Positions 1 to 5,179 of a stretch of DNA of 5,180 bases are shown piece after piece (position 1 is the stretch's first letter; each line of letters starts with the position of its first letter). The stretch is from positions 1 through 5,180 of the forward strand of contig JAADFT010000261.1 of the NCBI GenBank assembly GCA_013152765.1. Reading direction: 5' to 3'. The DNA is from Calditrichota bacterium (GTDB lineage: Bacteria; Zhuqueibacterota; Zhuqueibacteria; Oleimicrobiales; Geothermoviventaceae). The notes beneath the pieces are model-generated. The model had not been told where the DNA came from. It did no database searches and saw only the letters and a program-made list of their open reading frames with translations. A program made the position numbers and the translations under genes.

Positions 1-637
1 TCGGATGCGCGGTCCAGTTCACCAGCACAGCGAGAGGTAAGCCGTCGACCCGATCGACTCTTAGAACCGTTAGTTCCGGATCCGTAACCCCGTCCCCGCG
101 TCGATTTCGGTTCATGCCCTCCACCACCGTGCTGCCAACGCCTACGGCAACGGGAGTGAGCTCTGCGCTCGCCTGCCGGATCGCCTCGACGATGCGTCCC
201 ACAACCCAATCCTTCAGTCGAGGGTCGTAGATGCCGATTTGCGGGAGGTTCAGAATATTGCGGCTGTTAATGGCCGACATGTTCAAACTGGCGTGCGAGT
301 GGCTCGGCAGGAGCAACACCGACTCCGCCGACCAGGCAGGATCGGCCAGTTTTTCGAGGACTTCCGGCTTGATGTTCGGCGGTAGACCAACAATGTCCAG
401 CGTGACCAGGGCAAGATGCGTGTTCGCCTTCTTCAAAACCAGTGCTTTGACCCACACCCAGTCGTGGACACCTTCCGCTGGTTTGCTCATCCGTGCACCG
501 TAGCCGCCTAAAGCGAATTTCCACTCGAGAGGTGGCGTAAGGTTGACTTTCGCAACCCCGGCCACGAGCGGCTCTTCCGCAAAGCTCACGGCGGACGCCA
601 GAATCAGCACAGCACAAACCAGAGCAATCACCCGCAT
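1..637 (-). CDS. Secreted neutral ceramidase-like hydrolase, N-terminal part (runs off the left edge)
   Basis: This is a partial gene: 212 residues are present and the frame is still open at base 1. It starts at ATG 637, with GGAGG five bases upstream (643-647). Residues 1-20 form a signal peptide with likely cleavage after SFA, so the mature protein is exported. The mature part opens with AGVAKVNLTPP and GGYG, followed by VKALVLKK, PSHSHA (residues 111-116), NRNRR (177-180 region), DPELTVLRVD and VNWTAHP (207-212). This order matches the neutral/alkaline non-lysosomal ceramidase N-terminal domain, in which a His of the HxH motif and the His of the later VNW..H segment bind zinc; here these would be His113 (or 115) and His211. 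The family hydrolyses ceramide, but many bacterial members have unknown substrates. The HxH is followed by ASLN, not the SGPG of characterised ceramidases, so substrate specificity may differ. The catalytic Ser region lies outside the window. Family placement is good; activity is inferred. Confidence 0.8.
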   Translation of the reverse strand, partial: MRVIALVCAVLILASAVSFAEEPLVAGVAKVNLTPPLEWKFALGGYGARMSKPAEGVHDWVWVKALVLKKANTHLALVTLDIVGLPPNIKPEVLEKLADPAWSAESVLLLPSHSHASLNMSAINSRNILNLPQIGIYDPRLKDWVVGRIVEAIRQASAELTPVAVGVGSTVVEGMNRNRRGDGVTDPELTVLRVDRVDGLPLAVLVNWTAHP

Positions 638-691
638 GGTTGCCTCCACTTCGGTGAGAAAACAGCGCCAACAGTCCAGACAATCCGTTTC

Positions 692-720
692 AAGTTACGC
701 ACGGTAATGTCCATTTTCAA
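692..720 (-). promoter_or_regulatory. Candidate sigma70-type promoter for the ceramidase-like gene, in the divergent intergenic region
   Basis: On the minus strand, TTGAAA (720-715) is followed after 17 bases by TAACTT (697-692). The first box matches TTGACA at five of six bases, and the second keeps the T1, A2 and final T of TATAAT. A transcript from here would have a leader of roughly 50 bases before ATG 637. The rest of the 638-905 gap must also drive the divergent transporter gene, but no convincing plus-strand box pair was found, and no tRNA, repeat or small ORF with its own RBS was seen. Prediction from sequence only; such boxes occur by chance. Confidence 0.35.
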
Positions 721-896
721 GTAGGGATTCCTTCTGCACGGATCAAAGTTGGTTGAAGCTCCTCAACAGCAAATCCAGTCCCAGACCGGCAAACTCCTGA
801 TCTCAGGCAAAAATCGTGAATTTCGGGCCAGGTTTGGCTTGCTTTTGACCCGGTACTTTGGCAAATTCCCGGCCGCGCTCGGGACGATTCAACCGC

Positions 897-900
897 GAGG
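897..900 (+). promoter_or_regulatory. Ribosome binding site that fixes the transporter start
   Basis: GAGG (within GCGAGG, 895-900) stands five bases before ATG 906. The frame is open further upstream to a TTG at 858, but that codon has no Shine-Dalgarno sequence and the extra 16 residues are polar and Arg-rich, unlike the membrane-protein start that follows. Confidence 0.7.
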
Positions 901-905
901 AAACC

Positions 906-2159
906 ATGGCCAAACGCTGGTCTGAACAAGATCCTGTGTTCCGGTGGAACTTCGTCATGGGCTTCATCCACGGTGTGTTCTTCCGCGCCGGGATGGCCTT
1001 CAGCGAACCCAACACCGTGCTGCCGCTCTTTTTCAGCGGTTACACCTCGTCGCGCCTGGTCATCGGTTTGTTCGCCGCCATTTTCCAGCTTGCCGGACTC
1101 TTGCCGCAACTATTTGCGGCGCACAAAATCGAAAAGCTCTGCAAGCGCAAACCCGTCCTGGTGGTCAGCATCATCGTGAGGATGGTCTGCTGGGGGATCG
1201 TCGGCGTAATCACCTACGCGTTTGGGCGCCAGCATCCGGCGGGAATCCTGGTGCTCTTCATTTTCCTGCTTGCTCTGTTCAATGTGGCAGGCGCCTTTGC
1301 GGTTATTCCGTTTTACGACGTCATCGGCCGGACCATTACCCCCGACTGGCGCGGGCGCTTCTGGGCTTACAGGCAGTTCGTGGGCGGGCTGTTGGCCATT
1401 GGCGCGGCGGCCGTAGTCCACCGGATCCTCGGCAATCCAGACATTCCTTTTCCCAAGAACTACGGCATCTTGTTCTTCCTTTCCTTCTTGTCGCTGGGAT
1501 TTGCCTACCTCGGCCTCGGTTCAGTGAAGGAACCCGAACGCACAGAATGCCCGGAACCGGCGCCTTTCACCCACTTCCTGCGGCAGGCGGGCCAAACACT
1601 TCGCCGTCAGACCGCCTTTGCTCGGGCAATCGCCGTGGAACTGCTCGCGGGCAGCCTGTTTCTGTCACTGCCTTTCTACGTGGTTTACGCCAAAGAAAGC
1701 CTTGGTTCGAGCGCGTCGGTGGCCGGTACATTTGTGGGAATCCAAACCGGAGCAGCCATCCTGTCCAACCTGTTCTGGGGCCGGTTCAATGACCGCAAAG
1801 GCAGCAGGCGTGTCATTCAGGTGGCGCTTTTTGCGGACCTGCTCATCCCCCTCGTCGCCCTGCTGGCTCACCACGAGTGGACGTTCTACTTCGTCTTCGC
1901 CCTGATCGGCTTCTACACCGTCGGAGCGAACATTGGTTTCTCGAACTTCATGCTCGATGTCGCTCCAGATGCCGAGCGCCCGCGCTACGTGAGTCTGCGA
2001 GGGAGCCTCACCGCACCGGTCGCACTTTACCCGGTTCTGGGGGGACTGCTCATGGATCTGTTCGGTTTTCGCCTCGTGCTGGCTGTCGTTGCCGTGCTGA
2101 CGCTTCTTGGTTTTGGCCTTGCGCTCGGCCTGCGTCAGCCAACCGGTCAAACTTCGTAG
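906..2159 (+). CDS. Major facilitator superfamily (MFS) transporter
   Basis: This complete 417-residue gene encodes an inner-membrane transporter of the usual MFS length. Twelve hydrophobic helices can be drawn, roughly at residues 14-42, 48-72, 83-107, 112-138, 152-174, 186-206, 239-262, 270-291, 303-321, 325-350, 361-386 and 388-409. A charged cytoplasmic loop (about 207-238) separates the two six-helix halves. The best family signature is the motif-A-like loop GRFNDRKGSRR (292-302) between helices 8 and 9, matching GxxxDRxGxRR. The equivalent loop between helices 2 and 3 is degenerate (HKIEKLCKRKP). This says secondary transport driven by an ion gradient; the substrate cannot be read from the sequence. 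It is divergent from the ceramidase-like gene and convergent with the beta-barrel gene, so it is probably its own transcription unit. MFS assignment is secure; it could be an importer or an exporter. Confidence 0.93.
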   Translation: MAKRWSEQDPVFRWNFVMGFIHGVFFRAGMAFSEPNTVLPLFFSGYTSSRLVIGLFAAIFQLAGLLPQLFAAHKIEKLCKRKPVLVVSIIVRMVCWGIVGVITYAFGRQHPAGILVLFIFLLALFNVAGAFAVIPFYDVIGRTITPDWRGRFWAYRQFVGGLLAIGAAAVVHRILGNPDIPFPKNYGILFFLSFLSLGFAYLGLGSVKEPERTECPEPAPFTHFLRQAGQTLRRQTAFARAIAVELLAGSLFLSLPFYVVYAKESLGSSASVAGTFVGIQTGAAILSNLFWGRFNDRKGSRRVIQVALFADLLIPLVALLAHHEWTFYFVFALIGFYTVGANIGFSNFMLDVAPDAERPRYVSLRGSLTAPVALYPVLGGLLMDLFGFRLVLAVVAVLTLLGFGLALGLRQPTGQTS

Positions 2160-2185
2160 CGCCGAGCACCTCCTTACCCGCGCTA
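2157..2185. repeat. Inverted repeat across the convergent gene ends, both stop codons inside the stem
   Basis: TAGCGC (2157-2162) and GCGCTA (2180-2185) are perfect six-base inverted arms around a 17-base loop. The left arm starts with the TAG stop of the MFS gene, and the right arm, read on the minus strand, starts with the TAG stop of the beta-barrel gene. It could act as a short bidirectional 3'-end hairpin, but no T-run follows on either strand, so it is not a standard intrinsic terminator. Confidence 0.4.
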
Positions 2186-2632
2186 AAAGCCGCTGACCAG
2201 GCCAATCCCGATTGGCGCCAGCTTGTGCTGCCTCAAGAAATAGGCAACCCACACCTCAGGACCCAGCAATCGGTTGCTCACACCGAAGTAGTAGCCTGCC
2301 GTGCCGCGGATCAGGGGTAACGTTCGCCAGCCAGCGCCAGGGTCCAGGGCGAACATCTGATCGTAGCCGAGCGAGAGCGCTCCGGTGCCGTCGGCCGAAG
2401 ACGCGACCAACCGCACAGCTCCGGCGTGCAAACCGAAATTCCACGTGTCCGCAAGCCCGACGTACACGCCAGCATCCGCCCAATTTTGCCCCTGAATCTG
2501 CTGGCGCACCCCCACACCGAGCAGCACGTGTCCACTGAGAGTGAGGCGAAATTCCAGGACACGATCACCACCGGCCACTGCGGAGCCAACCCAGACGAAC
2601 ACCGCCAAAAGAACCGCGGCTGCTCTTCGCAT
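2183..2632 (-). CDS. Predicted small secreted beta-barrel outer-membrane protein, family not recognised
   Basis: The product has 149 residues and starts at ATG 2632, with AGGAGG (2638-2643) five bases upstream. Residues 1-20 are a clear signal peptide (MRR, a hydrophobic core, then SAVA before GG). The mature part is rich in alternating hydrophobic and polar residues with Gly and aromatic residues, for example LEFRLTLSG, ADAGVYVGLA, TWNFGLHAGAVRLV, TAGYYFGVSN and EVWVAYFL, and the chain ends in Phe. That pattern suits a small outer-membrane beta-barrel of about eight strands; no soluble enzyme motif was seen. It is the last gene of the minus-strand run, 83 bases after the coiled-coil gene, and ends tail to tail with the transporter. 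The gap before it contains no obvious promoter, so co-transcription is likely but not shown. It might be a porin-like or structural envelope protein, or a periplasmic beta-rich protein; function unknown. Confidence 0.55.
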   Translation of the reverse strand: MRRAAAVLLAVFVWVGSAVAGGDRVLEFRLTLSGHVLLGVGVRQQIQGQNWADAGVYVGLADTWNFGLHAGAVRLVASSADGTGALSLGYDQMFALDPGAGWRTLPLIRGTAGYYFGVSNRLLGPEVWVAYFLRQHKLAPIGIGLVSGF

Positions 2633-2715
2633 ATTGCCCTCCTAACATTTGCTCCGACTCCCCAACCGCTCTCGACGCTGCTCCACTCCGGCAGGCTCGA
2701 GCTGAACCAGCGATT

Positions 2716-3183
2716 TCATCGGCCAGGTACGTTCACCCCCGCGAACACTCCTGCGACGAAGCCGATCAGGAAGAAAGTCCGTCGGTCGAAGACCCTGGCC
2801 AAGGTTCTCAAAAGCGACGGTTTTTCCGGCTCCAAAAGCGTCTCCAGTTCGTGCAGAAGGCTGTCCTGCTTCTGGATCACGAAGTCTTTGCGAGCGACGA
2901 TCCGCTTGTAGAGCTCGATTTCCTCCTGGTGTCGTTCGGCAATTTCCTTGAGCGTCTGCAGCTCGTCAGCAGTGGCAAGCGCAGCGCGCAGTGTGAGTGC
3001 GAGCTGGCGCTCCTTGGCGGGTGTACGGCAAACCAGTGTGTCCTGTTGCACAACGTAGCCGCGCAGCGCAAGAAACTTGCCCGGTTCGATGTCGATGCGC
3101 TTCGCTGTCTGGGCGAAGTCAGGGAGCGTCGTCAGGAACACCAAGGCGCTCGCGAAGCAGATTCTCAAGACGTGTCGTCTCAT
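2716..3183 (-). CDS. Exported coiled-coil protein with C-terminal membrane helix; outer or unimolecular spanin candidate
   Basis: The product has 155 residues and starts at ATG 3183. A TTG two codons upstream is in frame, but it falls immediately after the Shine-Dalgarno sequence. Residues 1-24 look like a signal peptide (MRRH, then a hydrophobic stretch, then PDFAQ). A short globular part (about 28-58, containing IEPGKFLALRGYVV) precedes a long helical, charge-rich, probably coiled-coil region (about 70-118). Residues 136-151 (TFFLIGFVAGVFAGVN) are a Gly-rich membrane helix almost at the C-terminus. The order of signal peptide, coiled coil and terminal helix recalls unimolecular spanins, but the only Cys near the start (Cys9) lies before the hydrophobic core, so there is no lipobox. 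The first 65 bases overlap the end of the preceding gene in the +1 frame, as Rz1 overlaps Rz. Family not recognised; the spanin role is inferred from architecture and context only. Confidence 0.45.
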   Translation of the reverse strand: MRRHVLRICFASALVFLTTLPDFAQTAKRIDIEPGKFLALRGYVVQQDTLVCRTPAKERQLALTLRAALATADELQTLKEIAERHQEEIELYKRIVARKDFVIQKQDSLLHELETLLEPEKPSLLRTLARVFDRRTFFLIGFVAGVFAGVNVPGR

Positions 3184-3478
3184 GGGCAACCTCCTCGGGC
3201 GTCATTTCGCGGATGCGTCTCATTTCCTCCCGGCTGGCAGCCGCCTGAAGCAAGAATTCGCGCTTGAGCCCATCGATTTGCCGATCAAGCTCGGCCAGGC
3301 GAGCTCTGTCCTTCTCTTCAGCCCTGCTCAGTCTGGCCCGCTCTTCCTCCAGCTCGCGTTTCCGGCGCCGGTACCTGTCGTAAGCGACCTCGCGTCGCGC
3401 CTCGAGGAAAACGGCTACACCCGCAAGGGCAAGAAAAAGTCCCCCAAGCACAGCCAGGACGATCTTCCACCATTTCAC
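3119..3478 (-). CDS. Inner-membrane coiled-coil protein, Rz-like (i-spanin) candidate
   Basis: The product has 119 residues and starts at GTG 3478, chosen because GGGAGGG sits six bases upstream and the protein then begins MKWWK followed by a membrane helix. The frame extends further upstream to 3736, but that stretch is antisense-like Arg/His-rich sequence lying over the previous gene. Residues 5-25 are one hydrophobic helix. Residues 27-112 are highly charged (many Glu, Arg and Lys with Leu at heptad-like spacing), as expected for a long coiled coil, with MTPEEVAHE at 92-100 breaking the pattern. One N-terminal anchor plus a periplasmic coiled coil is the architecture of phage Rz inner-membrane spanins. 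The last 21 codons overlap the next gene's signal-peptide coding region in another frame. Rz-type proteins link to an outer-membrane partner to disrupt the outer membrane after peptidoglycan is cut. Other small coiled-coil membrane proteins would look the same, so the role is tentative. Confidence 0.5.
   Translation of the reverse strand: MKWWKIVLAVLGGLFLALAGVAVFLEARREVAYDRYRRRKRELEEERARLSRAEEKDRARLAELDRQIDGLKREFLLQAAASREEMRRIREMTPEEVAHETTRLENLLRERLGVPDDAP
3190..3196 (-). promoter_or_regulatory. Ribosome binding site inside the preceding gene that fixes the overlapping start
   Basis: On the minus strand GAGGAGG is followed by TTGCCC and then ATG 3183, a spacing of six bases. It lies within the coding sequence of the 3119-3478 gene, so translation of the two genes is physically overlapped and probably coupled. 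Confidence 0.75.
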
Positions 3479-3484
3479 AGGCAA

Positions 3485-3491
3485 CCCTCCC
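3485..3491 (-). promoter_or_regulatory. Ribosome binding site that selects a GTG start
   Basis: On the minus strand GGGAGGG is followed by TTGCCT and then GTG 3478. The strong site at ideal spacing argues for this GTG over any upstream ATG in the same frame. Confidence 0.75.
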
Positions 3492-3510
3492 GTCCCCTTC
3501 CTGTTCAGAG

Positions 3511-4047
3511 TCAACTCACACCGGCAGTCTTGAGCCGTCGCAGGTCGCGGCGTCTGAGAATGATCGTGATGATCGAGTGCACTGGTTCGGTGCCCAGCCC
3601 GACCAAGAAACCCGTCACCACGTAGTCCAGGATTGTTCCGGCGTGACTCGTGAGCCACCCGGTTAGCAACTCGCCGACGCGGCCCTGAGCGACACCTTGC
3701 AGCTGCGCGAAAATCCCCAGTTCGGCTCGCCAGCAAATGGCGATTCCGAGGAGGACGCCAATCCCTTGAAGCACGAGCTGTTTGCGAATTCTGGCCAGGT
3801 CAGGGTGAACGTCCCCACGCGGATGCCTCCGAAACCGGCGGTGCAACCAGCGGCTCACGGGCTGCCAGAGCAGGCTGAGCACTTCCAGCAGCCGCTCGAT
3901 CACCGTGGCAACCACCAGGATGCGGAAAAGCACCAGGAAATCGCTCTCCAGAATGCTCCACGCCCCAGCGGCCCCGGCGACTTGGGCACTTAGTGTGCCT
4001 GGCAAGACGAGAAAAGTGGTTGTCGACAAACTGAAAGTCGCTAACAT
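3511..4047 (-). CDS. Multi-helix membrane protein with GTEPVH motif; holin-like candidate, paralogue of the amidase's membrane part
   Basis: The product has 178 residues and starts at ATG 4047; the nearest Shine-Dalgarno-like GGGAG (4059-4063) is eleven bases away, which is long. Residues 7-25 are hydrophobic and could be a signal peptide or a first helix. Helices follow at about 36-60, 90-108 and 138-162. The loop 64-89 is very basic (RRFRRHPR), as is the tail 165-173 (RRRDLRRLK), so both are predicted cytoplasmic. Three blocks match the N-terminus of the amidase gene just upstream: LVVATVIERLLE against LVVSTIVERFLE, RKQLVLQGIGVLLGIA against RKRLVLQSAGVVLGMA, and TGFLVGLGTEPVH against TGILVGGGTEPVH. 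It therefore is a stand-alone copy of the same module. Its place beside a muralytic enzyme suggests a holin-type or regulatory partner. That is inference; no holin family was identified from sequence. Confidence 0.5.
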   Translation of the reverse strand: MLATFSLSTTTFLVLPGTLSAQVAGAAGAWSILESDFLVLFRILVVATVIERLLEVLSLLWQPVSRWLHRRFRRHPRGDVHPDLARIRKQLVLQGIGVLLGIAICWRAELGIFAQLQGVAQGRVGELLTGWLTSHAGTILDYVVTGFLVGLGTEPVHSIITIILRRRDLRRLKTAGVS

Positions 4048-4068
4048 GGTTGTTTCGTCTCCCGAGGT

Positions 4069-5055
4069 TTAGACGTAGACGCCCTGCACTTCCTTCAGGT
4101 CCTCAATTTCGGCGAGCACACCTGGCGTGCTTTGCCACTGGTCGACGTACGACTGCACGCGCGTCAGGAACTCGGCTTGCGGAAAATTGCTACCCGGGCA
4201 GGCTGTCCTCCGGACTTTCCGGTGCGGCACCACCTGCTCCGCCGGAATGCTGTAGAGCAGTCGCCACAGAGCCACAACCCGAGCCGCCGTGTCGAGCTGA
4301 GCTTCGGTCGGAGCTTTGTTGCCGAACCGTCCGTCCGCGTTGTTGCCGGGCACGTCGGGATCGGTCTCGAAGTTGCCGACCAGGCAGATTCCCAGCGACT
4401 TCGCGTTCACACCTCTGGCATGCCACCCAATGCTGTCCCACCTGCAGTAGTTGTGGTACACGCCGTCAGCTGTCACCACACAGTGGTAGCTGGGATCCAG
4501 CTCCCGCTCTTTTTCGAGCTCCACGATGCGCTGGAATGTGGTGTCGCTGTGCGTGGCCGAGTGGTGAAACACAACCATCGAGGGGTTCTCGCTGCGCAGG
4601 CCGTGCCCGGGTCGGTCCGGGTAGAGGCCGCCCCGGTAAGCGATGCCGGTGGACTCCTCCTCCGGCACCGTTGTCTCGGGTTGGCCTTCCTCTTTCTGCT
4701 GAGCCTCCAGCCGCAGCTTGACGCGCTGCTTGTTTTCGTTCAGAAAGCTGATGAGCTGGTGTACCGGCTCGGTGCCGCCGCCGACCAGGATGCCGGTGAA
4801 AAACACGTCCAGCCAGTAAGGGATGCCCCCAATTCCCAGCATCCGGAACACCACAACGCCCATCAGGCTGGAAAGAGCCATGCCGAGGACGACACCGGCC
4901 GACTGCAAGACGAGCCGTTTTCGGCCTGGAGGGGCTTTACCCCTGCCCGTCTGGATCGCGACGTAGTCCCAGATCTGCGAAGCGATCTCGAGGAAACGCT
5001 CCACGATCGTTGACACAACAAGGAGACGAGTTAACACCAACAGCGCACCGGCCAT
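4069..5055 (-). CDS. Membrane-anchored zinc N-acetylmuramoyl-L-alanine amidase (Amidase_2/PGRP fold), endolysin-like
   Basis: The product has 328 residues and starts at ATG 5055, with GGAGG seven bases upstream. Residues 1-110 are a membrane module with hydrophobic segments at about 3-26, 48-70 and 80-103, ending in GGGTEPVHQLISFL. A charged linker (about 110-158, rich in Gln, Glu and Pro) joins it to a type-2 amidase domain (about 159-310). The T7-lysozyme-like zinc ligands are visible: His164 in VVFHHSAT, His278 in VVPHRKV and Cys286 in TACPG. Tyr190 in PSYHCVV matches the catalytic Tyr, and GWHARGVNAKSLGICLVGNF contains the usual family core. The residue two before Cys is Thr284, as in many PGRP-type amidases, where T7 lysozyme has Lys. 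The enzyme should cut the amide bond between N-acetylmuramic acid and L-alanine in peptidoglycan. Amidase assignment is strong. Fusion to a holin-like membrane module is unusual, and which side of the membrane the domain faces is unclear. Confidence 0.92.
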   Translation of the reverse strand: MAGALLVLTRLLVVSTIVERFLEIASQIWDYVAIQTGRGKAPPGRKRLVLQSAGVVLGMALSSLMGVVVFRMLGIGGIPYWLDVFFTGILVGGGTEPVHQLISFLNENKQRVKLRLEAQQKEEGQPETTVPEEESTGIAYRGGLYPDRPGHGLRSENPSMVVFHHSATHSDTTFQRIVELEKERELDPSYHCVVTADGVYHNYCRWDSIGWHARGVNAKSLGICLVGNFETDPDVPGNNADGRFGNKAPTEAQLDTAARVVALWRLLYSIPAEQVVPHRKVRRTACPGSNFPQAEFLTRVQSYVDQWQSTPGVLAEIEDLKEVQGVYV

Positions 5056-5122
5056 TCAAAGACCTCCGGACTCAATTCGCAAACCTGTAAAACCAACGCC
5101 CAGCAAGTTGAAGTTCCTCGCA

Positions 5123-5179
5123 CTACAGGTCCCGCAACACAAGAGTCGTGTAAAGCAACGACGCTGAGACCAATAGCTC
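5123..5179 (-). CDS. Possible C-terminal end of an upstream minus-strand gene (very weak)
   Basis: One minus-strand frame entering from the right edge reads eighteen plausible codons (ELLVSASLLYTTLVLRDL) to a TAG at 5125-5123. The residues are hydrophobic and protein-like, unlike the Cys/Arg-rich translation of the frame that ends next to ATG 5055. It would leave a 67-base gap before the amidase gene. Eighteen codons are too few to confirm it; the whole 5056-5180 stretch may instead be a leader without a gene. Confidence 0.2.
   Translation of the reverse strand, partial: ELLVSASLLYTTLVLRDL

Larger units (their letters stand above)
2183..5055 (-). other. Probable five-gene operon resembling an envelope-lysis cassette
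   Basis: Five minus-strand genes follow each other with gaps of 21, 32, -65 (overlap) and 83 bases, each with its own Shine-Dalgarno sequence. All five products are predicted to be membrane-embedded or exported. In order they are: a membrane-anchored amidase, a paralogous membrane protein, an N-terminal-helix coiled-coil protein, a signal peptide/coiled-coil/C-terminal-helix protein, and a beta-barrel candidate. No clear promoter was found in 5056-5180, so transcription may begin further right, outside the window. Operon structure is inferred from spacing and orientation; the lysis role is inferred from the amidase and the Rz/Rz1-like overlap. Confidence 0.55.

Noticed and set aside
267..683. 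Minus-strand open frame of 138 codons across the ceramidase-like start
   Set aside because: It is out of frame with the ceramidase-like protein, which has a signal peptide, a ribosome binding site and family motifs. This frame gives Cys/Arg-rich nonsense.
845..867. TTGACC as a -35 box for the transporter gene
   Set aside because: No TATAAT-like sequence lies 16-18 bases downstream; the nearest AT-rich bases (CAAATT) are only 11 bases away.
858..905. N-terminal extension of the MFS transporter from a TTG at 858
   Set aside because: No Shine-Dalgarno sequence precedes it, the added residues are polar and Arg-rich, and ATG 906 has GAGG at good spacing.
944..1792. Plus-strand open frame of 282 codons inside the transporter gene
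   Set aside because: It is out of frame with an evident 12-helix MFS protein, and its translation is Arg/Pro/His-rich without membrane helices.
3155..3183. Lipoprotein signal in the 155-residue coiled-coil protein, because a Cys occurs near the start
   Set aside because: Cys9 comes before the hydrophobic core instead of after it, so it cannot be a lipobox cysteine.
3479..3736. Longer minus-strand reading frame that would extend the 119-residue coiled-coil protein upstream by 86 residues
   Set aside because: It overlaps the end of the GTEPVH membrane-protein gene and translates to Arg/His-rich, low-quality sequence. The GTG at 3478 has a strong ribosome binding site followed by a proper membrane helix.
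4132..5013. Long plus-strand open frame (293 codons) opposite the amidase gene
   Set aside because: The minus strand carries a clear amidase with all zinc ligands. The plus-strand frame is a shadow typical of GC-rich coding DNA and has no recognisable motif or suitable ribosome binding site.
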